Assembly: GCF_014083945.1 (NCBI RefSeq)
Contig: NZ_CP046444.1
Span: 1,860,001 to 1,924,000, forward strand
Length of the DNA: 64,000 nucleotides
Origin: Granulicella sp. 5B5
Lineage (GTDB): Bacteria; Acidobacteriota; Terriglobia; Terriglobales; Acidobacteriaceae
Direction of reading: 5' to 3'
Made by a program: the position numbers and the translations under genes. The notes beneath the pieces are model-generated. The model was given only the letters and a program-made list of their open reading frames with translations, was not told the DNA's origin and searched no databases. The stretch's first letter is position 1; every line of letters starts with the position of its first letter. This document shows positions 18,201 to 25,990 of this stretch, one piece after another.

Positions 18201-18425
18201 TTCGCGGATCTCGATCTATCCGGCGAGAAGGAGACGAAGATTTTCGACAATCTCTCGTTCATCCTTCGCGCCGACGCCTTCGACATCTTCAACCACCCCA
18301 ACTTTGGTCAGCCGACCGGCAACGTGCAGTCAACGTCCTTCGGCCAGATCACCGCAACCCGCTTCGCCACCAGCGATGGCGGCTCCTCACGTCAGCTTCA
18401 GCTCAGCGCCAAGTTCGTCTTCTAG
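15228..18425 (+). CDS. Oar-like TonB-dependent receptor family protein (carboxypeptidase-regulatory domain, plug, barrel)
   Basis: A 1065-residue outer-membrane protein. ATG 15228 has a perfect TTGGAGGCGTC ribosome site. Residues 1-22 are a signal peptide; about 23-110 form a carboxypeptidase-regulatory-like domain (SGTVTDPTGAVVPGAKVVI). A plug-like domain follows with VQELPLNGRHFLDL, then a long beta-barrel ending in LQLSAKFVF, the aromatic terminus recognised by the BAM complex. Proteins of this kind are greatly expanded in Acidobacteriota and are assumed to import or bind large molecules, but substrates are unknown. No TonB-box was identified with confidence. It converges on another receptor gene across a shared terminator. 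Confidence 0.9.
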   Translation: MKFRSILSLFILVGLFAATALGQSTATLSGTVTDPTGAVVPGAKVVIHSLATGADRDLTTDSAGLYAAPSLQPGDYSVTVSANGFSTTSIPKLTLQVAQSASANLKLSIESTGTTVQVETTPPQIQTETAAVGEVIGRTTVQELPLNGRHFLDLTVLTPGGVVAPTSGSLTASSRGLGANSFITAGNREDSVNFQINGINLNDISQNQITFQPSISTTSEFRINNQTFPAEFGRSDGSIVTVATRSGTNQFHGEVFDYFRNEALDARNYFNRGFNPTTGVALAGNTGNKAPLKRNNFGGSVGGPIWRGHTFFYFSYEALRQHQGILQNSPVFSPAQQQAFAANAAADPIAAAFAALVPLPNSGSNYVSFTPGPVQIDQYTGDVLHNFGDSDSLHGFYAFQKDVRTEPSLQGDTLPGWGDHRAAHRQIGTLQYIHIFTPSITNEARLGFNRIAIAFNPANTLSPSSIGINDGLTGNVGIPQTTISDVGFTIGGPSGFPQGRDTTTGVLADTVTMLKGKHEIKWGGEFRRYLLYSFAGNIGSMTLSSANLAADVTPVFSIQPNIIDYRIYADAAGGFIQDTYKPLPGLVLEYGLRFEWNGTPLEGENRIAIFNPANVTLTQAGTNGIPANGAYKQNYNVEPRVGFAYDLFQNQKTVIRGAYGYLVDQPVAGTVSNLTSNPPFTTAVSYSNSAAPISLANPYASAKAASGFALNWTNPNFKNAYVEDFNLNVQQALPWGMVGSLGYYGSTGHHLLIVTNANQATGIPGSPRPFNTLSSTSPIAPGASIASNLSERNSIGYSNYNALWATLAKNMSNGLQFNMNYEFAKSMDINSLGSQGGAVLPDSNNPSENYGLSDFDVRHHFAGTAIYALPFKGNRLVSGYRLETIFQYQTGNPVNIVATSDGYNGNSGLIRPNIVGKLIRSKQQVAGQANVSYFPNPGGLNAGGNVCDITNYTSACTFEIVGTQASATAATAPTTYTGLGNAQRNAGTGPGFADLDLSGEKETKIFDNLSFILRADAFDIFNHPNFGQPTGNVQSTSFGQITATRFATSDGGSSRQLQLSAKFVF

Positions 18426-18451
18426 GCGCTGTTCTAAATCTCGCACACAAC

Positions 18452-18492
18452 ACAAGAGCGCCGCAGCCATCCATCGGCTGCGGCGCTCTTGT
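18452..18492. terminator. Bidirectional terminator between convergent receptor genes
   Basis: A perfect 17-bp stem (ACAAGAGCGCCGCAGCC paired with 18476-18492) around a 7-nt loop, 26 bp after the stop of the plus-strand receptor and 29 bp after that of the minus-strand one. TTCTT follows on the plus strand; the symmetric position suggests it serves both genes. Confidence 0.85.
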
Positions 18493-18504
18493 TCTTACAC
18501 TCAC

Positions 18505-18518
18505 TACTTGCTACTTGC
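18505..18518 (-). repeat. Heptanucleotide repeat at a receptor 3' end
   Basis: Two exact TACTTGC units (GCAAGTA on the coding strand) lie directly after the stop codon of the minus-strand receptor gene. Same unit as at 22313-22326. Confidence 0.75.
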
Positions 18519-18521
18519 TTT

Positions 18522-21500
18522 CTAATACAAAATCTTCAACCCAAACTGGATCACGCGCGGCGAATATGTGCTGGTGATCTGACCATTGGTCGAAGGCGCC
18601 GCCGTGATGGCCGACACCGGGACCGAACCGCCCGCACCCACTACCGCCGTCGTCGTTCCCTGCGAGGCACTGATGCCGCCCGGCAGGTAGTAGTTCGTGT
18701 GGTTGAAGAGGTTATAGAACTCCGTGCGGAACTCCACCTTCACCTGCTCGATCGGCGTTGCAAACTTCTTGTTCAGCGTCAGGTCCGTCTCGTTGAACGG
18801 CGGCGTGCGGCCGGGGTTGCGGCTCGCATTACCGAACGGGCTCAGCAGATTGCCCGCACCGTCCTTGATCGGAGGCAGCACGAACGCATTCGGGTTGATG
18901 TAGTTCACATACCCCGTGTTCGCCGCGCGGTTCTTCACGCCCTGTGTCACCGACTGCCCTGGCACCTTGTCCGGACGGTACTCGTTCGCACCGCGGTAGG
19001 TCGCCGCGATCTGCGGGCTCACAGCCTGCGAGGAGTTCGGCGAGTAGGTGACGTTGAACGGCGTGCCGGCCTGCGTCGTGTTGATCGCGCTCACCTGCCA
19101 TCCGCCAACCACCTCATTCAGCGCGCCGCCATGGCTCAGGTAGCGTGCTCCATGGCCGAAGGGAAGGTCATACACCAGGCTCGTGATGTTCGAGACGGGC
19201 AGGTTGTAGTCCGACTGCGCATAGTCGGCCGCGATGTTGAACCCGTTCTGCGGCGAAGGCGTGTTGCCCTCCAGCGAAGCGCTCGCATTGTCCAGCGAGT
19301 GCTCCCACGTAAATGAGTTCAGCAGCGTCAACCCAGCCACCATACGCTGCTCATACTTCACCTGCAGCGAGTTGAAGTTCGAGTAGAACTCATTCAGCGC
19401 CTCGGTAATGTCCGAAGGCCAGTTCGCATACGGCCGCGTGAACGCACCATTCGTAATCACCGCCGGGTTTAGCTGGTTCGCGTTCAGGAAGCCCTCAAGT
19501 TTGAGCCCGTGGTTACCCACATATGCAATGTCCAGCAGCGAGTTCTTGAACAGCTGCCGCTGCACGCTCAGGTAGTAGCTCTCCACGTAGCTGTCTTTGG
19601 TGTTCTTCGGGACGTACGTGATGTTGTCCGTTGCCGAGTTGAAGCTCGTCACCAAGCCGCTCGGGAAGCCCTGGTCAGCCGTCGCGTAGCAGCTCGGCGT
19701 CGTCCCACCCGGTGCGATAATCTGCGCCGGCAGCGGCGAGGAGCAATGGTTGGCGGCCGTTGGAGTATTTGTGGGCGTTGTGGCCTGCGTCACCGACGCA
19801 AACTGTGCCTGCGGTGCGTTGATCCCCAGGATGTCGCCCGAACCGGCGCGCGTGTAGTGCGCATAGCTGATGCCGAAGCCGCCGCGGATCGCCGTCTTCG
19901 GGTCCACTGCGTACGCAAAACCGATGCGCGGCGCGAAGTCGTCATAGTCCGGATTCACCAGCGTCTTGCCGTACGTCCCGCCGTAAGAAACCGGCGTGAT
20001 GCCGTTACCGGCAACAGCACCCGGCGTGGTCGTCAACACCGTCTGTGTGGTCGGGTCGAAGTTCGAGATCCGGTTGTACAGATCGGCATACGGCGAAGCA
20101 TACTCCCAGCGCAGACCGATGTTCAGCGTCAGGTTCGGCAGTGCCTTCCAGTCGTCCTGCGCATAGATGTTGTGCATGTTCCGCGTCAGATGCGCTTCAT
20201 AGAAGTTCGCCAGCGAATACTGGTTGGTCAGCCCAAACAGAAAGTCCGCCCAGTATGTATCCGAGACGGCGCTCGTCGCCGACGCTGTGCCCGTGCTGTT
20301 GGTCGCGCAAGCAGGCCCATACGTTGCTGCCGGGCACACGCTGTAACCGCCGCTATACGAGAACGACCCATACAAAGGATTGTTGTCGTTCACCGCCATC
20401 CACACCCGCTCATACTCATAGCCGAACTTCAGTGTGTGATTGCCCTTCACCCAGGTAAAGTTCACCTTCGGATCGGCGAGCGCGGGGTCCTGCCACTGCG
20501 GATTGGTGCTCTGCCGCCCGAAGCCCGTGAAGCCGCTGATGCCGATCGAAGGCAGACCACCCGCAACCACAGGGTTCGTCGTCGGCAGGCCGGGGATGTT
20601 GTTGAATGCCGTGTTGCCGATCGAGAGGTTGTACTTGCCGGCCTTCGTGCGGTCCAGCCCAAGACGCGCGTCCAGCACCTTGTTCGAACCGAACAGCTGC
20701 GTCACGCCCAGCGCAATCTGCTGGTCGAGGATGCGGATGTGACCGTTCGTCTGCCCATCCAGCGGAATGGGGATCGCAGCATCGTTCACGCCGTTTTCCT
20801 TGCGATCACTGATACGCAGGAAGAACGAGCGGTTCGGCGTGTTCTGCCAGTCGAAGCGCAGGTCGCCCTTGTCGGCGTTGTCAGTAAACGGCACCTGCAC
20901 CGCATAGTCGTTCGAAGCCAGGCCCGTCACGCCGTTCGCCGTCGAAGCCGTCTGGATACCAGTCGCCGGCAACGCGCCTTCAATCTGCTTGAAGTAGCTC
21001 AAAATCTGCAGCGACAGCGGATTGATCGCGTTGGTCGGAATTGCCTGCCCAGCCTGATAGATGTTGCCGGTCAGCGGGTTCCGCACCGGCTGCACCAGAA
21101 CGCCGTTCAGCTCGTTCTGCGAGGGCAGCGTCAGCACGCTCAACGGCTTCAGCACCTGCCGGAAGCCCTCATAGTCCAGAAAGAAGAACAGCTTGTTCTT
21201 GATGATCGGGCCGCCCACATTGAACCCAAACTGGTTGCGGTTAAACGTCGGCTTCTTGAACGCGGTCGTGATGCCTGTACCGCCCACCACCGTCGGCTTG
21301 AAGAACCCCGCTGCGTTCAGGTCCGTGTTACGGATGAACTCATATACCGTAGCGTGGAACTGGTTCGTTCCGCTCTGCGACGCCACGTTGATCGTTGCGC
21401 CCGAGCTGCGCCCATACTCCGCGCTCTCGTTGTTCGTCACTACGCTGAACTGCGCCACCGAGTCCGGCGGCACCGCGATGATCTGGTTATCGAAACCCTG

Positions 21501-22142
21501 GTTCGACTCGCCGTACGCATTGTTGTCGATGCCGTCCAGCAGGAAGTTGTTGAACATCGACCGTTCGCCGTTCACGTTGAACGACCCCGCACGCAGCAGC
21601 GAGTTCACCGAGCTCGTCAGCGCCGCCGTCGGCGCCTGCCGCGATCCCGGAATCAGTGCCAGCAGGTCGCTGTAGTTACGCGTCACCAGCGGGAACGCCT
21701 CGCTCTGGTAGTTCGTGATCGTCTGATCGCGCTGGCTCTCCTGCGTCTCGGCCTGCAGCGTCACGTCGCTCACCTCCACCGACGCCGTCGCCCCACCCAC
21801 CTGCAGTGTCAGGTCGATGTTCTGGCGGCCACCTACGCTGATCGCAATGTTCTGCGCCACGGCATCGCCAAATCCTGCCGCCGTCGCCGACACGTTATAC
21901 GTGCCCACCTTCAGCTCGGGGGCCGTGTACTGCCCCGTCGCGTTCGTCTTTGTCATTGTTGCAATTGCCGTTGCAGTGTTGGTGATCGTCACGCTCGCAC
22001 CGGGAATCGGCGCACCTGTCGCGTCCTTGATCGTGCCCACAAGGCTGCCATTGTCATACTGCGCATACACTCGCGCACTCAGCGTACTCAACAGCAGCAC
22101 AACACCAGCCATCCAAAGAAAAGACAAACATTTTTTGATCAT
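18522..22142 (-). CDS. Oar-like TonB-dependent receptor family protein
   Basis: A 1206-residue outer-membrane protein starting MIKKCLSFLWMAGVVLLL with a signal peptide to about residue 27. Next comes the regulatory-like domain (VGTIKDATGAPIPGASVTI), a plug region with TRNYSDLLALIPGSR, the conserved SRSGTNQFHATVYEF-like strand (here ASQSGTNQFHATVYEF) and a barrel ending FGLKILY. The 169 bp upstream separate it from a GntR/LacI-type regulator on the same strand, which makes it a plausible regulatory target. Function in uptake of a polymer or of metal-binding compounds is inference from the family. Confidence 0.9.
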   Translation of the reverse strand: MIKKCLSFLWMAGVVLLLSTLSARVYAQYDNGSLVGTIKDATGAPIPGASVTITNTATAIATMTKTNATGQYTAPELKVGTYNVSATAAGFGDAVAQNIAISVGGRQNIDLTLQVGGATASVEVSDVTLQAETQESQRDQTITNYQSEAFPLVTRNYSDLLALIPGSRQAPTAALTSSVNSLLRAGSFNVNGERSMFNNFLLDGIDNNAYGESNQGFDNQIIAVPPDSVAQFSVVTNNESAEYGRSSGATINVASQSGTNQFHATVYEFIRNTDLNAAGFFKPTVVGGTGITTAFKKPTFNRNQFGFNVGGPIIKNKLFFFLDYEGFRQVLKPLSVLTLPSQNELNGVLVQPVRNPLTGNIYQAGQAIPTNAINPLSLQILSYFKQIEGALPATGIQTASTANGVTGLASNDYAVQVPFTDNADKGDLRFDWQNTPNRSFFLRISDRKENGVNDAAIPIPLDGQTNGHIRILDQQIALGVTQLFGSNKVLDARLGLDRTKAGKYNLSIGNTAFNNIPGLPTTNPVVAGGLPSIGISGFTGFGRQSTNPQWQDPALADPKVNFTWVKGNHTLKFGYEYERVWMAVNDNNPLYGSFSYSGGYSVCPAATYGPACATNSTGTASATSAVSDTYWADFLFGLTNQYSLANFYEAHLTRNMHNIYAQDDWKALPNLTLNIGLRWEYASPYADLYNRISNFDPTTQTVLTTTPGAVAGNGITPVSYGGTYGKTLVNPDYDDFAPRIGFAYAVDPKTAIRGGFGISYAHYTRAGSGDILGINAPQAQFASVTQATTPTNTPTAANHCSSPLPAQIIAPGGTTPSCYATADQGFPSGLVTSFNSATDNITYVPKNTKDSYVESYYLSVQRQLFKNSLLDIAYVGNHGLKLEGFLNANQLNPAVITNGAFTRPYANWPSDITEALNEFYSNFNSLQVKYEQRMVAGLTLLNSFTWEHSLDNASASLEGNTPSPQNGFNIAADYAQSDYNLPVSNITSLVYDLPFGHGARYLSHGGALNEVVGGWQVSAINTTQAGTPFNVTYSPNSSQAVSPQIAATYRGANEYRPDKVPGQSVTQGVKNRAANTGYVNYINPNAFVLPPIKDGAGNLLSPFGNASRNPGRTPPFNETDLTLNKKFATPIEQVKVEFRTEFYNLFNHTNYYLPGGISASQGTTTAVVGAGGSVPVSAITAAPSTNGQITSTYSPRVIQFGLKILY

Positions 22143-22311
22143 GGTCGCAATGTTAGAGGTCTGTCCATTACAGTCCGTTCACACAATGATGAACGCTCGA
22201 TGTAAATCCCTATCCGATCCAGAACGTTTCCACATCCCTATTCGTCGTATGAGCATTGCCTTGCGAAGTCAAAACCTGCATCTTCAACCGGCACTCGGTT
22301 TGATTCGCCCG

Positions 22312-23502
22312 CTACTTGCTACTTGCCAAAGAACTCATCCCACACGACTCCCTCACCACCAGTTCGCAGCGCACCAGCACCTCGCGCACCGGCATCTCCG
22401 GCTGCCGCAGCCGCTCCAGCATCATGTCCATCGCCACAATGCCGATCTCCGCGCAGTTCTGCCGCAGCGTCGTCAGCGGCGTCGGCAGAAACTTCGCATA
22501 ACTCACATCGTCGATACCCACCATCCGAATGTCCTCTGGCACCTTCACGCCCAGCGACACCAGGGTCTTCATCAAACGCGCCGCGGTAATGTCATTCGCG
22601 CAGACAATCCCGTCCGGCTTATGGCGGTTCAGCACCTGTTGCACGAACTTCGCATTCTCAAAGTCCCCGCTGACCACTGACGCTCCGCAGTCTCCTTGCG
22701 CGCGAAACAGCGCCTCGCGATACCCCGCCATCCGCGCCTCCACCGTCGAAGCCGAGTTCTGGCGTACTGCGAACAAAATACGCTTCGCCCCCGCCTTCAA
22801 CAGGTGCTCGGTCAGAAGAAACCCCGCGCGGTGGTTGTCGATCCCCACCATGTCGAACCCTGACCGCCCCGGATACCGCTCAAAGTCGCGGTCCAGCAGC
22901 ACCACGGCGATCCCCGCACGCTGCAGCATCGCCGCCATCCGGTAGTTGGCCTCATCACGCATCGCCGCATACTCGGTCGGCGCAAAGAACACGCCATCCA
23001 CCTTCTGCGCGATGTACTGCTGGCACAGCCGTTCGGTCGCTTTCAGCTTGTCTGTCTCATCCAGGTTCTGGTGCCCCCACGTCAGCGAGTGCGACCGAGC
23101 CGCCGGCGACCGCATGATCCCCTGGCAGATCGGCTCAAAGATGTCCGTGCTCCCCAGGTCCGGGATCAGCAGCCCGAACTTCAGCGAGCTCTGCTCCGCC
23201 GGCTTCTCCACGTATGTCCCGGACCCCGGCCGCCGCCGCACCAGGTTGTCGCGCTGCAGATTTTGAAACGCCTTGGCCACCGTGATGCGCGAAGCCCCGA
23301 ACCGTTCGCACAGCAGGGCCTCACTCGGCAAACGTTCACCTGGCTTGTATACACCGGTTTGGATCTCTTCCAGCAGCTGTTCGTAGATCAGTCGGTGCAG
23401 CGGCGCGCTCGAGCTATCCTGGCTCGGGCTGCCGCCCCCTTTGCCCTTACCACTGACAGGCGGCGTCTTGCGGGGCTTTTGCTTCCTGGCTGATGGGCTC
23501 AT
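22312..23502 (-). CDS. GntR-family transcriptional regulator with LacI-like ligand-binding domain
   Basis: A 396-residue regulator. After a basic Ser/Gly-rich head (residues 1-30), a winged helix of the GntR type is clear: LHRLIYEQLLEEIQTGVYKPGERLPSE, then SRITVAKAFQNL and the wing RRRPGSGTYVEK. The remainder is a periplasmic-binding-protein fold as in LacI/GalR (FGLLIPDLG, GIAVVLLDRDFERYPG, DGIVCANDITAARLMKTL, VGIDDVSYAKFLPTPLTTLRQN). This architecture is that of AraR-type sugar-responsive repressors, so a sugar or sugar acid is the likely effector. The last codons (ASSK, stop) fall in a heptanucleotide repeat. A palindrome 8 bp before the start may be an autoregulatory site. Confidence 0.93.
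   Translation of the reverse strand: MSPSARKQKPRKTPPVSGKGKGGGSPSQDSSSAPLHRLIYEQLLEEIQTGVYKPGERLPSEALLCERFGASRITVAKAFQNLQRDNLVRRRPGSGTYVEKPAEQSSLKFGLLIPDLGSTDIFEPICQGIMRSPAARSHSLTWGHQNLDETDKLKATERLCQQYIAQKVDGVFFAPTEYAAMRDEANYRMAAMLQRAGIAVVLLDRDFERYPGRSGFDMVGIDNHRAGFLLTEHLLKAGAKRILFAVRQNSASTVEARMAGYREALFRAQGDCGASVVSGDFENAKFVQQVLNRHKPDGIVCANDITAARLMKTLVSLGVKVPEDIRMVGIDDVSYAKFLPTPLTTLRQNCAEIGIVAMDMMLERLRQPEMPVREVLVRCELVVRESCGMSSLASSK
22313..22326 (-). repeat. Heptanucleotide repeat over the stop codon of the GntR gene
   Basis: Two exact TACTTGC units; the stop codon TAG and the last codons are encoded by the repeat. Confidence 0.75.
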
Positions 23503-23509
23503 TGAGCTT

Positions 23510-23525
23510 ACTAAATCCTTTTAGT
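23510..23525. promoter_or_regulatory. Perfect palindrome ACTAAA-TCCT-TTTAGT before the GntR gene
   Basis: Six-bp arms around TCCT, 8 bp upstream of the regulator start. GntR-type repressors often bind palindromes near their own promoter, so this is an autoregulatory operator candidate. The rest of the 292-bp gap to 23795 is AT-rich and shows no gene. Confidence 0.4.
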
Positions 23526-23794
23526 TCGTTCTATTCTTTCCCTGTCAAGCATCGACACCCGCACTGAACAGGTCGAGAGAGACACAAATATAATATGTCG
23601 CTTGAAGATATACTTACGCAATACAGCTAAGGTAATCGGCACTAACAGCCTATTCAAACTACCCTTATCTTTTGCCTTTGACCAGAGTTTTTTCGTGAAA
23701 AAGCACGGCCCCGCTCTGGCAGCGTATGATGACGATGTTTTTCGGTACTGTACGCTTGGCGGGCACTCTTGGAAGGCACCCTACAGCTCTGCTT

Positions 23795-25687
23795 ATGATC
23801 AAATACGCAATCCGATATGCGTTGGTTGCCGTCGCCGCAGCCTCCTTTCTGAATACCGCCCATCTTCAGGCCCAGACCCCGCTTGAGTCCCAAAAGGGCT
23901 CGGCGCAGGAAGGCGCTCAGCCCGCCGCCAGGGGTGGTTCCGCCGACGCCGGCGTCTTCCCCCCGGTCCTCGACGCCGAGCACCGTCCCATCACCGCGGG
24001 CGGCACCGTCAAAACCGGCCCCATCATCTTTCAGGACATCGCGAAGAAGGCCGGCCTCACCACCTGGCACCACGTCATGGGCTCGCCCCAGAAGCGCTAC
24101 ATCCTCGAGTCCATCGGCTCCGGCGTCGCCCTGCTCGACTACGACAACGACGGCTGGCTCGACATCTACCTCGTCAACGGCAGCACTCAGGCCGCCATCG
24201 ACAGCAAGTCCATGCCCCCGCACGCCGCCCTCTTCCACAACAACCACGACGGCACATTCACTGACGTCACCGAGAAGGCCGGCGTCGCCAACGATCGCTG
24301 GGGTTTTGGAGCAGCAGTCGCCGACTACGACAACGACGGCTGGCCCGACATCTATGTCTCCAACTTCGGCAAGAACCGCCTCTATCACAACAACCACGAC
24401 GGCACGTTCACCGACGTCGCCGAGAAGGCCGGCGTCCAGCTCGGCAACTGGTCCACCGGCGCCACCTGGGGCGACTACGACGGCGACGGCAACCTCGACC
24501 TCTTCGTCCCCGGCTACGTCCACTACGACCTCTCCAAACAGACCACCGCCTCCGACGGCATTCCTCTCGCCTTCTGCAGCTACCGCGGCGTCAAGACCAT
24601 CTGCGGTCCGCGCGGCCTGCCCGGCGAAGGCGATCATCTCTTCCACAACAACGGCGACGGCACATTCACCGACGTCTCCGAACGCGCCGGCGTCTCCGAC
24701 AAGCCCGGCTACTATGGCCTCACCTCGCTCTTCATCGACGTTAACAACGACGGCCGCGTCGACCTCCTCGTCGGCAACGACTCCACCCCCAACTACCTCT
24801 ACATCAACAAGGGCGACGGCACCTTCGACGACGAGAGCTACCCCTCCGGCTACGCGCTCGATAAGAACGGCCGCGAGACCGCCAGCATGGGCATCGCCGT
24901 CGGCGACTACCGCAACAACGGCCAGCTCGACATCTTCAACACCACCTTCTCCGACGACTACAAGGTCCTCTACCGCAACGACGGCGATGCCAACTTCACC
25001 GACGTCTCCGACGACCTCCACATCGCTGCCCTCACCATTCCCTTCCTCGGCTGGGGCACCGCCTTCCTCGACTACGACAACGACGGCTGGCAGGACCTCC
25101 TCGAAGTCGACGGCCACATCTACCGCAACGCCGACGCCAACAACTGGGGCACCACCTGGGCGCAGCGCCCTCTGCTCTTCCACAATGAGCAGGGCAAAAA
25201 AATCGCACCCGTGCCCGCCGTCGAAGACACAGCACTCGCCGAGACCTACACCTCACGCGGCCTCGCCGTCGGCGACCTCTTCAACGACGGCCGCGTAGAC
25301 GCCGTCGTCAACAACATCGACTCCGTACCCGCGCTCTTCCGCAACGTGGACAAGAACGATAACCACTGGGTCGCCTTCCACCTCATCGGCAGCGGCCAGC
25401 CCTTTGGCCCTGACGGCCTCAAGTCCTCACGCGACGCCATCGGCGCAACCCTCTACCTCACCGCCAACGGCATCAAGCAGCGCCGCGACATCTTCTCCGG
25501 TGGCAGCTTCGCCTCCACCTCCGACATGCGCCCCCACTTCGGCCTCGGCTCCTCAACCAAAGTCGACGCCCTCGAAGTCCGCTGGCCCAGCGGCCGCGTC
25601 GAAACCTTCCCCATCCCCGCCATCGACTGCCTCCAGACCCTCACCGAAGGCAAAGGCACCGCCGTGACTCCCACAGCCAAGCCATGA
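23795..25687 (+). CDS. Exported FG-GAP repeat protein with ASPIC/UnbV domain (CRTAC1 family), copy 1
   Basis: About 630 residues from ATG 23795 (MIKYAIRYALVAVAAASF, signal peptide ending LQAQ). A beta-propeller of FG-GAP/VCBS-type repeats follows, each with calcium-loop motifs such as DYDNDGWLDIYLVNG, DYDNDGWPDIYVSNFG, DYDGDGNLDLFVPG and DVNNDGRVDLLVGND. The C-terminal ASPIC/UnbV domain is visible as GATLYLTANG and HFGLGSSTKVDALEVRWPSG. Members are secreted calcium-binding scaffolds of unknown chemistry. It heads a plus-strand group with a pentaheme cytochrome-TPR protein and a monoheme cytochrome. An upstream ATG at 23726 is unlikely. Confidence 0.9.
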   Translation: MIKYAIRYALVAVAAASFLNTAHLQAQTPLESQKGSAQEGAQPAARGGSADAGVFPPVLDAEHRPITAGGTVKTGPIIFQDIAKKAGLTTWHHVMGSPQKRYILESIGSGVALLDYDNDGWLDIYLVNGSTQAAIDSKSMPPHAALFHNNHDGTFTDVTEKAGVANDRWGFGAAVADYDNDGWPDIYVSNFGKNRLYHNNHDGTFTDVAEKAGVQLGNWSTGATWGDYDGDGNLDLFVPGYVHYDLSKQTTASDGIPLAFCSYRGVKTICGPRGLPGEGDHLFHNNGDGTFTDVSERAGVSDKPGYYGLTSLFIDVNNDGRVDLLVGNDSTPNYLYINKGDGTFDDESYPSGYALDKNGRETASMGIAVGDYRNNGQLDIFNTTFSDDYKVLYRNDGDANFTDVSDDLHIAALTIPFLGWGTAFLDYDNDGWQDLLEVDGHIYRNADANNWGTTWAQRPLLFHNEQGKKIAPVPAVEDTALAETYTSRGLAVGDLFNDGRVDAVVNNIDSVPALFRNVDKNDNHWVAFHLIGSGQPFGPDGLKSSRDAIGATLYLTANGIKQRRDIFSGGSFASTSDMRPHFGLGSSTKVDALEVRWPSGRVETFPIPAIDCLQTLTEGKGTAVTPTAKP

Positions 25688-25990
25688 CAATCATGCCCCT
25701 AAAAGCTCGTCATCTCGACCGAAGGCGGAGCGTAGCGGAGACGCAGCGGAGAGACCCCTGTATTTTTCGCAGCATGCTTCCAACAGACTCCACCTTTCGA
25801 TGGAGCTAGACATCCACCCATCGGCTCGCTGACAACCATCCGATCTGCGATGTAGTGTTGATGGGTTCACAGGATGCACGCAAGGCGTGGGGCAGAATCT
25901 GTTTTGAAGGGGATGGGCTTTAGCCCGTCCGAAAGCAATGCCAGGAAAGATAAGGGGCTTTAGCCCCGGAGCGCTTCCAAAGCAATCACC
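25688..25990. repeat. Repeat-filled spacer between the FG-GAP and pentaheme genes
   Basis: No gene. It holds a GTCATCTCGACCGAAG...GGAGAGACC dispersed element (25709-25755, related to 42043-42094) and two TTTA-loop hairpins, GGATGGGCTTTAGCCCGTCC at 25911-25930 and GGGGCTTTAGCCCC at 25954-25967. Confidence 0.75.

Noticed and set aside
19509-22205. 898-codon plus-strand ORF opposite the second Oar-like receptor
   Set aside because: Arg-rich shadow frame created by third-position GC bias; the minus strand encodes a full receptor with signal and barrel end.
23602-23886. 94-codon ORF upstream of and overlapping the first FG-GAP gene
   Set aside because: No ribosome site, runs out of frame into the FG-GAP gene, and lies in AT-rich promoter DNA.
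25709-25758. Insertion sequence or CRISPR repeat at the 25.7-kb repeat patch
   Set aside because: No transposase ORF, no target duplication and no regular repeat-spacer pattern; these are short dispersed repeats.
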